A stretch of 32,079 bases of DNA from an uncultured Ferrovum sp. (GCA_903863375.1 CAIPBT010000223.1:1-32079); one strand, 5' to 3'; positions 1 through 9,698 are shown, numbered from the stretch's first letter. The notes: a model not told the origin generated them from the letters alone. Numbers and translations: made by a program.

Positions 1-269
1 ACCCCAGGCAGATCCCGTGCGCGGTGAATCGCGCCATCCGGACGCAGGCGCAGGCCCACCTGATCGCTGACATCCAAAAAGGTGAACACGGTTTCAAGCA
101 GGTGATAGCCATCGGGGCGACGACCGACCACGTGCAGAAACAGGTTGAGTTTGGCGGGCGCCGGAAACCACTGCCAGCCATCCTGCCTCTCCCGACAAGC
201 CTCCTCGCCGGAGCCATCGGGCCGGTCCGCCTGTCCGGGCGCCGAACGATGTGCTGGCTCAGAGGCCAT
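1..269 (-). CDS. ispE: 4-diphosphocytidyl-2-C-methyl-D-erythritol kinase, N-terminal part (cut by window edge)
   Basis: Only the first 89 codons are inside the window. After about 32 poorly conserved residues the frame reads [20 protein letters not shown] followed by YHLLETVF, the hallmark N-terminal strand and loop of IspE, a GHMP-family kinase. Known role: ATP-dependent phosphorylation of CDP-methylerythritol in the MEP isoprenoid pathway, in the cytosol. The ATG at 267-269 lies inside the end of lolB (11-base overlap, ATGGCCTCTGA), so the two are probably co-translated; lolB-ispE adjacency is common in beta- and gammaproteobacteria. The stretch before the conserved FPAPAKLN is longer than usual, but I found no better start codon nearer to it. 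The rest of the protein cannot be judged. Confidence 0.9.
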   Translation of the reverse strand, partial: MASEPAHRSAPGQADRPDGSGEEACRERQDGWQWFPAPAKLNLFLHVVGRRPDGYHLLETVFTFLDVSDQVGLRLRPDGAIHRARDLPG

Positions 270-969
270 GGCGTTCCACCTGCCACTGGTCAACCACCAG
301 ACGCAGGGTCAGCGTGCCGCGGGCCACGGTGACCAGACCCGGCAGGCGACTGTCGCCGACCAGCCGCCAGCGTTCCAGGGTGCCGGTCCAGCCATCCTGG
401 GCAAACTGCACGGCATCGTGATCGGCGGCGGCCGGTGGCGCACCCACTGCCGCAGCACCCTGCAGAGGTGCCGGGCCGGCAGCCACCTCGCTTGGCGGCT
501 GCGCCGAGGTCGGGCCCGCCGCCGGGGGCGGGATCTGACCGGACACCCAGGCCGCCAGATCGCGCACCGGCAGGGCGTATCCCAGCATGGACTGCATTAG
601 CGATTCAGGGTCTGCCGCATCGACGGCGTCGCGCTGCGGCAATTGCAGCCGGGCGTGACCCGGCAGGCTATCCAGCTGCATCACCTGTCCCCCGAGTGGC
701 GTGCTCAGGGCCAGATGGTCCTCGCCCGGTCCGTGCTGCCAGTCGAGGCGCACCACATCCTGGTGTTGCGCCTGCCGAACCGACAGGCGGCCGGACAGCA
801 CGAAGGTGGCGATATGCCCCTGCCCGGTCGATTGATCCATCGGGACGGTCGACCATACAGCGCACCCGAACAAGGGGGCGATGGCCAGCGCCGGCAGCAG
901 GGCCCAGGCGGCCACCGCGCACCGCGCGCGGTGCCATCGGTCAGAGGGGATGGGCTGCCACCACGGCAC
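259..969 (-). CDS. lolB: Outer-membrane lipoprotein insertion protein LolB
   Basis: 236 codons from a GTG at 967-969, which overlaps the end of the TPR gene. The N-terminus is a lipoprotein signal: a basic stretch (RWHRAR), a hydrophobic Ala/Leu-rich core and the lipobox LFGC with the lipidated Cys at residue 36. Residue +2 is Ala, so no inner-membrane retention signal is expected. The mature part has LolB-like features: [32 protein letters not shown] and a C-terminal [13 protein letters not shown]. Known role: LolB accepts lipoproteins from LolA and inserts them into the outer membrane. A Pro/Ala-rich segment near residues 150-190 looks like an inserted low-complexity loop. An open frame continues upstream to 1074, but that start would lie deep in the TPR gene and add non-signal sequence, so the GTG is preferred. 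Confidence 0.85.
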   Translation of the reverse strand: MPWWQPIPSDRWHRARCAVAAWALLPALAIAPLFGCAVWSTVPMDQSTGQGHIATFVLSGRLSVRQAQHQDVVRLDWQHGPGEDHLALSTPLGGQVMQLDSLPGHARLQLPQRDAVDAADPESLMQSMLGYALPVRDLAAWVSGQIPPPAAGPTSAQPPSEVAAGPAPLQGAAAVGAPPAAADHDAVQFAQDGWTGTLERWRLVGDSRLPGLVTVARGTLTLRLVVDQWQVERHGL

Positions 970-2677
970 GCAGGGCGTCGCTGTCGGGGTGCTGCTGCAA
1001 ATTGGTGTTCCAGATCTTGCGTGCTTCGTCCTTGTTGCCCTGCGCCCAGAGCACCTGCCCCAGGTGGGCAGCAATTTCCGGGTCCGGCTGGCGTCCGAAG
1101 GCGTCCTTCAGGGTGACGGCCGCTTCATCGAACTGTCCCAGGCGGAATTGCACCCAGCCCAGGCTATCGATGATGAAGGGATCGCCAGGCGCCAGTTCAA
1201 CCGCCTTGCGGATCAGCACCAGGGCTTCCTGATAGCGCGTGGTGCGATCCGCCAGCGTGAATCCCAGGGCGTTGTAGGCATGGGCATGTTCCGGCTTGAG
1301 CTTGATCACTTCGCGCAGGTCGGTTTCGAGCAGGTCAAGCCGATCCATTTTCTCGGCCATCATGGCGCGGTCGTAGAGCAGGTCGGCAGAATCCGGCACT
1401 TTCTTCAGGCCCTCGGCCAGAACGTCCCAAGCCTCTTTGTACTTCTTTGCCTCGCCCAGCAGTTGACCATCGGCCTGCACCAGCAGCACGCGCTGCTCCG
1501 GGGTCTCGGCGGGCAGGCTATGCAGCAGGTCACGGCCCTCCTGCAAGCGGTTCTGGCGGGCCAACATGGCCGCAATACGCATCCGTGCCGGTACGAACTG
1601 ATCACCGCTTTCAACGGCACCGTACCACTGCGCGGCACCGGCCCAGTCCTGGCGTTCTTCGCGAATCTGGCCCAGGTAGAACCGGACGGTATCGGGCTCG
1701 CGACCGCCCAGTTTCAGCACTGTCTGCAAATACTTTTCGGCCGCGTCAAAGTCCTGCAGCTGAATCGACAGCAGCCCCACGGCCATCGTGTAATCGGCAT
1801 TGTCCGGCGCTGCCTTCAGGATCGCCTCGAACTGCTGGCGCGCGCCGGGGAAGTCCTTGCCATCCACCAACATGCGGGCGAAGAACAGCCGGACATCCTG
1901 GGCGGCTGGATATTTCTGCAGGAATTCAGTGAAGTACGCCCGGGCGGGCTGGTCACTCTTGCCCTGCGACAGGATCTGTCCCTGCAACAGCGCACCGGCT
2001 TCCCAGCCAGGACGCTGGCCATTGGCTGTGCGGATGCTCGCCAGGGCAGCGTCGGTATGGCCGGCATCGAGAGCCGCCAGTGCCTTCGCGTAATGGGCTT
2101 CTGGCATCGCCGGATAGGGTTTTGCCAGCGCATCGACCAGTTCCTGCACGGCCGCCTTGTCCTGATGGCGGTACAGCAGGCTGTGCAGGGTCATGAACAG
2201 GGCACCTGTCTGGGGACCGGCTTTCGCCAGCATCTGTTCCAGGTAGGGTTTGGCCTCTGACAGCTTTCCTTCGCTGACCAGAAGGCCGCTCAGGGTCTGG
2301 CGGGCGCGGTCCGAATCGGGGTCCTGGGTGACCCACAGGCGGCTCGCTTCGAGCGCCGCCTTGCCATTGCGGGCAAACAGCGCCACTTCGGTGGCGCGTT
2401 GCGAGATGCGCGGGTCGTGCGTGGTGCGCGCCAGCTCGAGGTAAGTGCTCACCGCGAGGGTGGGCCGATCGCGCTGCCCGGCAATTTCGGCAAGCAGCAG
2501 CTGATACAGCACCTTGGCGCTCAGCTCCTGCGGCGGCAGCCGGTCGCTGGCCACTACATGCGTATCGCCGTCTTCGGCCCCGTTGTCCATGACCTGTGCT
2601 ACCGGGGTAGCGGCAGCGGCAGCCAGGGGCAGCAGGACGAGCAGCATTGACCAGAACGGGATTCGACGGAAGCGCAT
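941..2677 (-). CDS. Exported tetratricopeptide-repeat protein
   Basis: 578 residues. The start (MRFRRIPFWSML) is followed by a hydrophobic run ending in an Ala-rich stretch (LAAAAATPVA), a likely Sec signal peptide, so the protein is probably periplasmic. The body is almost wholly alpha-helical repeats; several 34-residue TPR-like units are recognisable, for example A..LGF..A....Y.EAL..I..A.ELAPGDP near residues 470-500 and SLGWVQFRLGQFDEAAVTL after it. No enzymatic motif is visible. It overlaps lolB by 29 bases and is first in a lolB-ispE unit. A large TPR protein before lolB is a common arrangement in betaproteobacteria, so a role in envelope protein or lipoprotein assembly is plausible, but that is inference from position. 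Confidence 0.85.
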   Translation of the reverse strand: MRFRRIPFWSMLLVLLPLAAAAATPVAQVMDNGAEDGDTHVVASDRLPPQELSAKVLYQLLLAEIAGQRDRPTLAVSTYLELARTTHDPRISQRATEVALFARNGKAALEASRLWVTQDPDSDRARQTLSGLLVSEGKLSEAKPYLEQMLAKAGPQTGALFMTLHSLLYRHQDKAAVQELVDALAKPYPAMPEAHYAKALAALDAGHTDAALASIRTANGQRPGWEAGALLQGQILSQGKSDQPARAYFTEFLQKYPAAQDVRLFFARMLVDGKDFPGARQQFEAILKAAPDNADYTMAVGLLSIQLQDFDAAEKYLQTVLKLGGREPDTVRFYLGQIREERQDWAGAAQWYGAVESGDQFVPARMRIAAMLARQNRLQEGRDLLHSLPAETPEQRVLLVQADGQLLGEAKKYKEAWDVLAEGLKKVPDSADLLYDRAMMAEKMDRLDLLETDLREVIKLKPEHAHAYNALGFTLADRTTRYQEALVLIRKAVELAPGDPFIIDSLGWVQFRLGQFDEAAVTLKDAFGRQPDPEIAAHLGQVLWAQGNKDEARKIWNTNLQQHPDSDALRAVVAAHPL

Positions 2678-2820
2678 GGAAAGGGGCCTGATATGATTTT
2701 TATGTGGACACCTGCTGATCAGGCAGATGCTTTCTCGTGTTGCTAGACCTTGTGGTCGGGCCGGAGTTCTCCACCGCTTCGCCTGTTACAGCATTTTTAA
2801 GGACGCACAAGGACATTCCG

Positions 2821-3636
2821 ATGCCAGAACTTCCGGAAGTTGAAACCACCCGTCGCAGCCTGCTGGCGATGACCGGCCAGCGCGTGCATGGGGTGATCGT
2901 GCGCCAGTCCAGCCTGCGTCAGCCAGTGCCGGACGAGCTCCCTGCCCTGCTCAAAGATAGCATCCTCCAACAAATCCGTCGGCGGGCGAAGTACCTGCTG
3001 CTGGATTTCGATGCCGGCTGCCTGATTGTCCATCTTGGCATGAGCGGCAGCCTGCGTCGCGTGGAGGCCGGCACGCCCCTGCGCATTCACGATCACGTCG
3101 ACCTGCAGTTTGCACCCGGCGAACCGCTGTTGCGCTATCACGACCCCCGTCGCTTCGGCCTGATCCTGTGGGGCGGCCAGACGCCGCTCACCCACCCCCT
3201 GTTATCCCGGCTGGGACTGGAGCCACTCGAAGACGCCTTCACCGGGGCGTGGCTGCACCAGGCCAGTCGCGAGCGCAAGACGCCGATCAAGGTGTTCCTG
3301 ATGGATCCGTCGCAGGTGGTGGGTATCGGCAACATCTACGCGTCCGAGGCGCTGTTCCGGGCCGGCATCGCACCGCAGCGACCTGCCGGCAGCCTGAGCC
3401 GGGCGGCCTGCCTGCGCCTGCGCGATGCAGTGCGCACCACCTTGCAGGAAGCCCTGGATTCCGGCGGCAGCACCTTGCGCGATTATGTCGACGGCAGCGG
3501 CGCGAGCGGCTGGTTTCAGCTGGAACTGCGGGTCTATGGCCGTGCGGATGCCCCTTGCCTGACCTGTGGCACCCCAATCCGCCAACAGCGGCAGGCCCAG
3601 CGTTCCACCTTCTGGTGCCCCCGCTGCCAGCGTTGA
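2821..3636 (+). CDS. mutM: Formamidopyrimidine-DNA glycosylase (Fpg/MutM)
   Basis: 271 residues, the normal family length. The chosen ATG gives MPELPEVETTRRSL, so the catalytic Pro2 and Glu3 are exposed after Met removal. AAGGA lies about 7 bases upstream, and longer frames would bury the catalytic proline. Lys57 (RRAKYLL) is the conserved Lys of the N-terminal domain. The H2TH region contains KTPIKVFLMDPSQVVGIGNIYASE. The C-terminus is a zinc finger, CLTC then CPRC, with 16 residues between the pairs. Known role: excises 8-oxoguanine and formamidopyrimidines and cleaves the abasic site (base excision repair). It stands alone on the plus strand, divergent from the TPR-lolB unit and convergent with the ferredoxin operon. 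Confidence 0.97.
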   Translation: MPELPEVETTRRSLLAMTGQRVHGVIVRQSSLRQPVPDELPALLKDSILQQIRRRAKYLLLDFDAGCLIVHLGMSGSLRRVEAGTPLRIHDHVDLQFAPGEPLLRYHDPRRFGLILWGGQTPLTHPLLSRLGLEPLEDAFTGAWLHQASRERKTPIKVFLMDPSQVVGIGNIYASEALFRAGIAPQRPAGSLSRAACLRLRDAVRTTLQEALDSGGSTLRDYVDGSGASGWFQLELRVYGRADAPCLTCGTPIRQQRQAQRSTFWCPRCQR

Positions 3637-3662
3637 TCGCTACTCGACAGCCTGAGCGATCA
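3634..3662. terminator. Stem-loop between convergent mutM and ferredoxin genes
   Basis: Perfect 8-base arms TGATCGCT (3634-3641) and AGCGATCA (3655-3662) around a 13-base loop. The left arm includes the mutM stop codon. The position between two convergent genes fits a bidirectional transcription end. No clear T-run follows on either strand, so this may not be a classical intrinsic terminator. Confidence 0.35.
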
Positions 3663-3673
3663 GCAGGCGCCAG

Positions 3674-4437
<764 letters not shown>

Positions 4438-4459
4438 GAGGCTACGGCTCCCTGTGAGT

Positions 4460-5044
4460 TCAGGTGGCACGGGAGGGCTCTTCTGGGGGGTCGGCCTCTG
4501 TGGTCCCGGGCACCAGCAACTGGTAATGGACGAGCCCGGCGCGACCGGCCCGGTAGACCGTCCAACCGTCTGCCGGAATCACTGCGGCGGGCGTTTCGAG
4601 ATACACCATACCCGATGGCTTGATGCAGGTCGACAGGCTGGCCAGCAACTGGGGCACGCGCGTGTCCGCGAACGGCGGATCCGCCAGCACCAGATCAAAG
4701 CGTTCGCGGCACTGCGCCGGCCAGGCATAGGCATCGCCCTGCCGGATGTCGACGCCGGACTGGCCCAGCAGGGCGCGGTTTTCCCGCAGCACCTGCAGCA
4801 CCTTCGGGTGCCGCTCCACCATCACGACCTTGGCAGCGCCACGGGAAGCCGCTTCAAAGCCCAGGGCACCGCTGCCGGCGAACAGGTCCAGCACGCACCA
4901 ACCGTCGATGGTCTGCCCCAGCCAGTTGAAGAGGGTTTCACGAACCCGGTCCGGACTCGGCCGGACACCCTCGACATCGGCAATGCGCACCCGGCGGCGG
5001 CGCTGGGCCCCGCCGATGATGCGCAGCTCACCGGGCTTCGCCAC
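4460..5044 (-). CDS. rsmD: 16S rRNA (guanine966-N2)-methyltransferase RsmD
   Basis: 194 residues from a GTG at 5044 that overlaps the end of the upstream M16 gene by 17 bases. It carries the family blocks [17 protein letters not shown] (residues 27-43), the SAM-binding [10 protein letters not shown] (53-62) and the catalytic ADPPF (121-125, the N6/N2-MTase NPPY-type motif). Known role: methylates the exocyclic amine of G966 in 16S rRNA on the assembled 30S subunit. The rsmD-coaD pair is a very common proteobacterial neighbourhood. Nothing is missing or truncated. Confidence 0.96.
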   Translation of the reverse strand: MAKPGELRIIGGAQRRRRVRIADVEGVRPSPDRVRETLFNWLGQTIDGWCVLDLFAGSGALGFEAASRGAAKVVMVERHPKVLQVLRENRALLGQSGVDIRQGDAYAWPAQCRERFDLVLADPPFADTRVPQLLASLSTCIKPSGMVYLETPAAVIPADGWTVYRAGRAGLVHYQLLVPGTTEADPPEEPSRAT

Positions 5045-6353
5045 CCACCACCACAGTCAATAGCTGATCCGGATGCAGCCGCCGCCGGATGGCATCGCGC
5101 ACTTGCGCCAGGGTCACGGCGGCCATCTGGCGCGGATAGGCTTCGCGCCAGTCGGCAGGCAGATGATGGAAACCCATGCTGGAAATGAAATCGAGTTGCT
5201 TGTGGTTGCTGTCCAGACGCAGCGGGAAAGACCCGACCAGGTAGCGCTTGGCATCCCGCAATTCCGCCTCGGTCGGCCCTTGCGCAACGAAATCGGCCAA
5301 CACCTTGCGCACCAGGGCCAGCGCCTGTTGTGCCTGGTCGCGCCGGGTTTCGAGCTGGATGCTGAACATCCCGCCGTGCGCCAGTGGCGTGAAGGTCGAG
5401 GTGACGCCGTAGGTCAGGCCGCGCTTTTCGCGCACCTCGTCGGTCAGGCGGGAGCTGAATCCGCCCCCTCCCAGCACGTAATTGGCCACCATTAGCGCGG
5501 CATAATCGGGATCGCCGAAAGCCATGCCTTGTTGCCCCAACAGGATGTGCGCCTGCGTGCCGGGATGATCGATCCGGATCTCGCCTGCCTGCACCGCCTC
5601 GGTGGGCGCCGTCAGCAAGGCGGCAGCGGGGCCGGCGGGCAAGGCTGCCGCGAGTTGTTCAGCAAGGCGCTCAGCCTCGGCGCGCGAGAGATCGCCCACC
5701 AGCGTCAGCACCGCGCCCGGCGCCCGATAGCGGGCGCGGTAAAAACGGTCCAGGTCGTCGCGTTGGATGGCCTGCAGGCTCTCCGGGCTGATCACCGCGC
5801 CGTAGCCATGGCCGGGAAACAGGCGCGGATAAAAGGCCCGTTCGGCCAGCCCATCGGCCTGGGCCAGCGACTCCTGCAGGGTGGCCAGGCTGCGGGCACG
5901 TTCGCGCTCGAAGGCGGCTGCCGGAAACGCTGGCGATTGCAGGATTTCCGTCAGCACGCCGGTGGCGGCGGTGCGCGCTTCCGCAGCGCTCAAGGTCCGC
6001 AGCGCCACCGTGGCCCGGTCCTGACCGGTATGCGCCGTCAGCACCGCCCCCACGTCGGCCAGGGCGCGGGCGAGCGTCTGTTCATCGCGCTGGGCCGTCC
6101 CGTCGTTGAGGTTCTGCACCACCAGGTCGGCAAGCCCGGCCTTGCCGGCCGGATCGTAGGCATTGCCCGCAGCCACGTCGAGCTGCACGTCGAGCATCGG
6201 CAGGGCGTGTTCTTCCACAAACTGAACCTGCGCCCCCTGACGGGTTTGCCAGCGCTGGATCGGCAGGGCGGCGTTTGCGACCGCCGCGACCAGCAGGCCG
6301 CCGGCCAGGGCAAGGCGAAGGGCGGCCCGCAGCATGGTGTGTTCAATGCGCAT
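5028..6353 (-). CDS. M16-family peptidase-like protein, catalytically inactive partner
   Basis: 441 residues. The ATG at 6353 follows GGAGGA at a 5-base spacing and overlaps the stop of the preceding M16 gene (ATGCGCATTGA). The N-terminus MRIEHTMLRAALRLALAGG leads into an Ala-rich Sec signal peptide, so the protein is probably periplasmic. Two M16 half-domains are recognisable (GLTYGVTSTFTPLAHGGMF in the second). At the place of the zinc motif HxxEH the sequence reads GLADLVVQNL: both His and the Glu are gone. Known family logic: M16B enzymes often pair a zinc-bearing subunit with an inactive, Arg/Tyr-bearing one. The coupled upstream gene carries an intact HxxEH, so a heterodimer is the natural inference. 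The substrate is unknown. Confidence 0.88.
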   Translation of the reverse strand: MRIEHTMLRAALRLALAGGLLVAAVANAALPIQRWQTRQGAQVQFVEEHALPMLDVQLDVAAGNAYDPAGKAGLADLVVQNLNDGTAQRDEQTLARALADVGAVLTAHTGQDRATVALRTLSAAEARTAATGVLTEILQSPAFPAAAFERERARSLATLQESLAQADGLAERAFYPRLFPGHGYGAVISPESLQAIQRDDLDRFYRARYRAPGAVLTLVGDLSRAEAERLAEQLAAALPAGPAAALLTAPTEAVQAGEIRIDHPGTQAHILLGQQGMAFGDPDYAALMVANYVLGGGGFSSRLTDEVREKRGLTYGVTSTFTPLAHGGMFSIQLETRRDQAQQALALVRKVLADFVAQGPTEAELRDAKRYLVGSFPLRLDSNHKQLDFISSMGFHHLPADWREAYPRQMAAVTLAQVRDAIRRRLHPDQLLTVVVGGEAR

Positions 6354-7956
6354 GATGGTCCTCCGCCGGTACGGCTGCCGGCACGGCGGCGCCGGTTTCT
6401 CCAGCTGGCGTCGGCGCGCTCGCCTTCCCGACAGGCAGGGGCTCGAGGACCGCCAGATTGGCATGTTCAGGAATCAGATATCTCTGCGCCACCTGCCGCA
6501 CCTGCTCTGCCGTGATCTGCTGCAGCCGGACCGGGACGCGATCGGCTTCCCGCCATGGCAGGCCGAGCGCGTCAAAGGTACCAATCTGCATGGCCTGGAA
6601 AAAGGTCGAGTCGTGACCGTAGATCTGCTCGGAGATCACTTGCGCCTTGACGCGTTTGAGCTCGCCTTCGCTGACGCCGTGTTGCTGGATGTCGTGGATC
6701 TGGGCGAGCAGGCTGCGTTCAAGGGCCTCGGCGGTCACGCCCGGCGCTGGCGTTCCCTCCACCGAGAAGATGCCCGGGCCGCGGCGGATGTCCTCAAAAC
6801 CGGCATCCGCGGTCACCGCCACCTGATCGCCGTGCACCAGATGCTCACCGAACCGGCCGGTATCCCCGCCAGCCAGCACCCCGGCCAGCAATTCCAGGGC
6901 AAAAGGCTCCCAGTCATGTTCCACATCGCGCAAGGCCGGCCCCGGCCAGGCAATCGCCAGGTAGGGCTGACCGGCCGTGGCACGCACGGCAATCCGGCGG
7001 GCGCCAAGCTGCTCGGGCTCCTGCTGTGGCCGGCGCTGGGGCAAGGGATGGGGCTTGAGCGGCCCGAAGGTCTTCTGCGCCAGCCGGAACACCTGCTCGG
7101 GCTGAACGTCTCCTGCCACCACCAGGATGGCATTGTTTGGCGCGTACCAGGTGCGATACCAGCTGCGGGCGTCGTCGGCCGTCATGTGCTGCAGGTCGTC
7201 CAGCCAGCCGATGATCGGGCGACGGTAGGGATTGCTGACCAGGGCCGTCGCCATCAGCTGCTCCTCCACCAGGGCCTTCGGCTGGTCGTCGGTCCGCAGG
7301 TGGCGCTCTTCCATCACCACCTTGATCTCGCTGGCAAAGTCGCTGTCGCGAAAGCTCAGGTTGACCATCCGGTCGGCTTCCATGGTCAGTGCGAGGGCGA
7401 GCTGGTCGCGATGGATCTGTTCAAAGTAGGCGGTATGGTCCTGCCCGGTGAAGGCGTTGTCCTTGCCGCCGGCTCGCGCAATGATTTTCGAGAACCGGCC
7501 AACCGGCACCTTGGGGGTGCCCTTGAACATCATGTGCTCCAACACGTGAGCCAACCCCGAGTGGCCATCGCTCTCATCCACGCTGCCCACCCGATACCAG
7601 ACCTGCACCACGGCCGTGGGTGCCCGGTGATCCTCATGCACCACGATGCGCAGGCCGTTGGCCAGGGTGCGCTCGGTATCGAGCGGGCTTGGGGTTGCGG
7701 TCGACCCTAAGCCAGCGGTCGATCCCGGGCTTGCGGTCGAACGCTTGCCTGCGGTCGAACCCTTGTTTGCGGTCGAACCCGGCGCCGGCGGCGGGCTCAG
7801 GCCCGTTGGCGGCGTCAGGCTTGGCGGCGAAACCAGGCTCGCCGGTGTGCCGGCCAGCGCTGGCGGCGTCTGGCTTGCGCAAACCAGCAGGATCGACAGA
7901 AGCCACGCGGCTTGCCAGCGGCAGCGGGAGGGGAACGGCAGGGGTGTCTTCAACAT
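6343..7956 (-). CDS. M16-family zinc metallopeptidase, active subunit
   Basis: 537 residues from the ATG at 7956 (MLKTPLPFPSRCRWQAAWLL), which gives a good signal peptide ending near ALAG (residue 36). A Pro/Gly/Ser/Thr/Ala-rich linker spans about residues 40-92 and is encoded in part by 18-bp tandem repeats. The M16 domain follows. The zinc motif is H137-V-L-E140-H141, and a Glu pair at 216-217, 74-75 residues on, supplies the third ligand. The family signature NAFTGQDHTAYFE is at about 167-179. Known family: periplasmic processing proteases (PqqL/YmxG type, related to mitochondrial MPP). The downstream gene is its inactive partner and overlaps it by 11 bases. The substrate is not predictable. 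The low-complexity linker after the signal is longer than usual. Confidence 0.92.
   Translation of the reverse strand: MLKTPLPFPSRCRWQAAWLLSILLVCASQTPPALAGTPASLVSPPSLTPPTGLSPPPAPGSTANKGSTAGKRSTASPGSTAGLGSTATPSPLDTERTLANGLRIVVHEDHRAPTAVVQVWYRVGSVDESDGHSGLAHVLEHMMFKGTPKVPVGRFSKIIARAGGKDNAFTGQDHTAYFEQIHRDQLALALTMEADRMVNLSFRDSDFASEIKVVMEERHLRTDDQPKALVEEQLMATALVSNPYRRPIIGWLDDLQHMTADDARSWYRTWYAPNNAILVVAGDVQPEQVFRLAQKTFGPLKPHPLPQRRPQQEPEQLGARRIAVRATAGQPYLAIAWPGPALRDVEHDWEPFALELLAGVLAGGDTGRFGEHLVHGDQVAVTADAGFEDIRRGPGIFSVEGTPAPGVTAEALERSLLAQIHDIQQHGVSEGELKRVKAQVISEQIYGHDSTFFQAMQIGTFDALGLPWREADRVPVRLQQITAEQVRQVAQRYLIPEHANLAVLEPLPVGKASAPTPAGETGAAVPAAVPAEDHHAH
7697..7776. repeat. Five 18-bp tandem repeats inside the M16 peptidase gene
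   Basis: The 8-mer GCGGTCGA recurs at 7697, 7715, 7733, 7751 and 7769, exactly 18 bases apart; the other 10 bases of each unit vary. On the coding (minus) strand each unit gives six residues with a constant S-T-A core (GSTANK, GSTAGK, RSTASP, GSTAGL, GSTATP). The period is a multiple of three, so changes in copy number keep the reading frame and only lengthen or shorten the linker between the signal peptide and the protease domain. Confidence 0.85.
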
Positions 7957-8046
7957 GCAGTCTCGCAAGGCAGTCCTGTAGAATACGGATTCCGCCGGCA
8001 TCCGCACAGCGCCGGCCTCCTCTGCCTGCGTTGACGTCTCCCAGCC

Positions 8047-9030
8047 ATGTTTAGTTTCTTCCGGTCCCGTTCCCGTCCGGAACCCACCTCACCTGCGCCG
8101 TCCGTGACGGCGGCCGATGCCCCTAGTGTGATGCAACGGCTGCGTGCGGGCCTGGCACGCACCCGGGAACGGCTTGGGGCCAGCCTGGGCAATCTGTTTC
8201 TGGCAGGCAGCCGGGTGGACGAAACCTGGTACGAGCAGCTGGAAGAGGCCCTACTGATGGCGGATGTCGGCGTGGCCGCCTCGCAGCGCCTGCTGCGCGG
8301 CCTGCGGGAGACGGCACGGCGCGAGCAGATCGGCGATGGTGCCGCCCTGCGGTTGCGGCTGGTTGACCAGTTGACCGACCTGCTGCGGCCCCTGGAGCGC
8401 ACCATCACGCTGCAGGATGCCCCGCCCACCGTGATCCTGTTTGTCGGGGTGAATGGTGCCGGCAAGACCACCAGCATCGGCAAGTTGGCCCAGCACCTGC
8501 TGAGCAGTGGAGAACGGGTGCTGCTGGCGGCGGGAGACACCTTCCGGGCGGCGGCTGTCGAGCAATTGCGGGCCTGGGGCGAGCGCAATCAGGTGCCGGT
8601 GATCAGTCAGGCGCAGGGCGATTCGGCGGCTGTGATCTTTGATGGAATCCAGGCCGCGCGCGCCCGCGGCGTCAATGTGCTGCTGGCGGATACGGCCGGG
8701 CGTCTGCCCACCCAGCTGCACCTGATGGAGGAACTGCGCAAGGTGCAGCGGGTAGCGGGCAAGGCCCTGGCAGGGGCACCGCATGAGGTGTTGCTGGTAC
8801 TGGACGCCAACACCGGCCAGAACGGGCTGGCCCAGGTCCGCGCCTTCGATGAGGCGCTGGGTTTGACGGGACTGATCGTCACCAAGCTCGACGGTACGGC
8901 GAAAGGCGGCATCCTGGCTGCCATTGCCGCCGAGCGTCCCATTCCGGTCTGCTTCATTGGCGTGGGCGAAAGCCTCAGCGACCTGCGCCCGTTCGACGCA
9001 CGCGAGTATGCCGAGGCCCTGCTGTCGTGA
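8047..9030 (+). CDS. ftsY: Signal recognition particle receptor FtsY
   Basis: 327 residues. A short basic N-terminus (MFSFFRSRSRPEP) replaces the long acidic A-domain of the E. coli protein. Then come the four-helix N domain and the GTPase domain: G1 GVNGAGKTT (134-142), DTFRAAA (164-170), DTAGR (215-219) and TKLDG (279-283). Known role: binds the SRP-ribosome complex (Ffh, also encoded in this window) at the inner membrane and hands it to SecYEG. It is first in ftsY-ftsE-ftsX-rpoH, an order conserved with E. coli, and its stop overlaps the ftsE start. No strong Shine-Dalgarno sequence is seen before the ATG. Confidence 0.97.
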   Translation: MFSFFRSRSRPEPTSPAPSVTAADAPSVMQRLRAGLARTRERLGASLGNLFLAGSRVDETWYEQLEEALLMADVGVAASQRLLRGLRETARREQIGDGAALRLRLVDQLTDLLRPLERTITLQDAPPTVILFVGVNGAGKTTSIGKLAQHLLSSGERVLLAAGDTFRAAAVEQLRAWGERNQVPVISQAQGDSAAVIFDGIQAARARGVNVLLADTAGRLPTQLHLMEELRKVQRVAGKALAGAPHEVLLVLDANTGQNGLAQVRAFDEALGLTGLIVTKLDGTAKGGILAAIAAERPIPVCFIGVGESLSDLRPFDAREYAEALLS

Positions 9031-9698
9031 TTGAAGTGGATGGGGTTTTTCGGCGCTACCCGGATGGCCGGGAAGCCCTGCGTGGCGTGGACCTGCTGAT
9101 CGAGGCGGGCGAAATGCTGTTTCTTGGTGGCCCCTCAGGAGCAGGCAAGAGCACCCTGCTGCGCCTGATCGCGGGCATCGACCTGCCCTCACGCGGTCGG
9201 GTGCGGCTGAACGGCCAGGACCTGAGCCGCCTGCGAGCGCCGGCACGCGAGATGCTTCGCCGCAATATCGGGCTGGTGTTCCAGGATCACCGGCTGCTGA
9301 TGGATCGCTCGGTACGCGAAAATGCCGCCCTGCCCCTGCGCATCCAGGGTCTGTCCGCCAGTGATGTCGACCGTCGGGTAGAGGCGGCGCTGGACCGCGT
9401 CGGCCTGGCCAACCGGGGCGCCGACATGCCGATGGCGTTGTCGGGCGGCGAACGGCAGCGCCTGTGCATCGCACGGGCGCTGGTTGGCCGTCCGGCGCTG
9501 ATCGTGGCGGACGAGCCGACGGGCAACCTTGACCAGGAATACGGCGAGGCCATCCTGGGCCTGTTCCGCTCGTTCAATCTGGCCGGGGTAACGCTAGTGA
9601 TTGCCACCCATGACGAGCGGCTGGTGCGGCAACTGGGGGGGCGTCACGTTCATCTGGACGCCGGCCGGGTGGTCAGCGATGCCGCGGTGCGGTCATGA
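9027..9698 (+). CDS. ftsE: Cell division ATP-binding protein FtsE
   Basis: 223 residues from a GTG at 9027 that overlaps the ftsY stop by four bases (GTGA). All ABC-ATPase elements are present: Walker A GPSGAGKST (35-43), Q-loop Gln86, signature LSGGERQ (138-144), Walker B ending ADEP (161-164) and the switch His in ATHD. Known role: with FtsX forms a type VII ABC complex at the Z-ring that uses ATP hydrolysis to activate periplasmic peptidoglycan hydrolases through their regulators. It is coupled to ftsX downstream by another four-base overlap. Confidence 0.97.
   Translation: MIEVDGVFRRYPDGREALRGVDLLIEAGEMLFLGGPSGAGKSTLLRLIAGIDLPSRGRVRLNGQDLSRLRAPAREMLRRNIGLVFQDHRLLMDRSVRENAALPLRIQGLSASDVDRRVEAALDRVGLANRGADMPMALSGGERQRLCIARALVGRPALIVADEPTGNLDQEYGEAILGLFRSFNLAGVTLVIATHDERLVRQLGGRHVHLDAGRVVSDAAVRS

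Noticed and set aside
2648-2698. Promoter TTGACC ... TATGAT in front of mutM
   Set aside because: The spacer of 39 bases is far too long, and the -35-like box lies inside the TPR gene.
7949-7984. Promoter before ftsY (TTCAAC ... TAGAAT)
   Set aside because: The spacer would be 24 bases; the -10-like box alone is not enough to claim a promoter.
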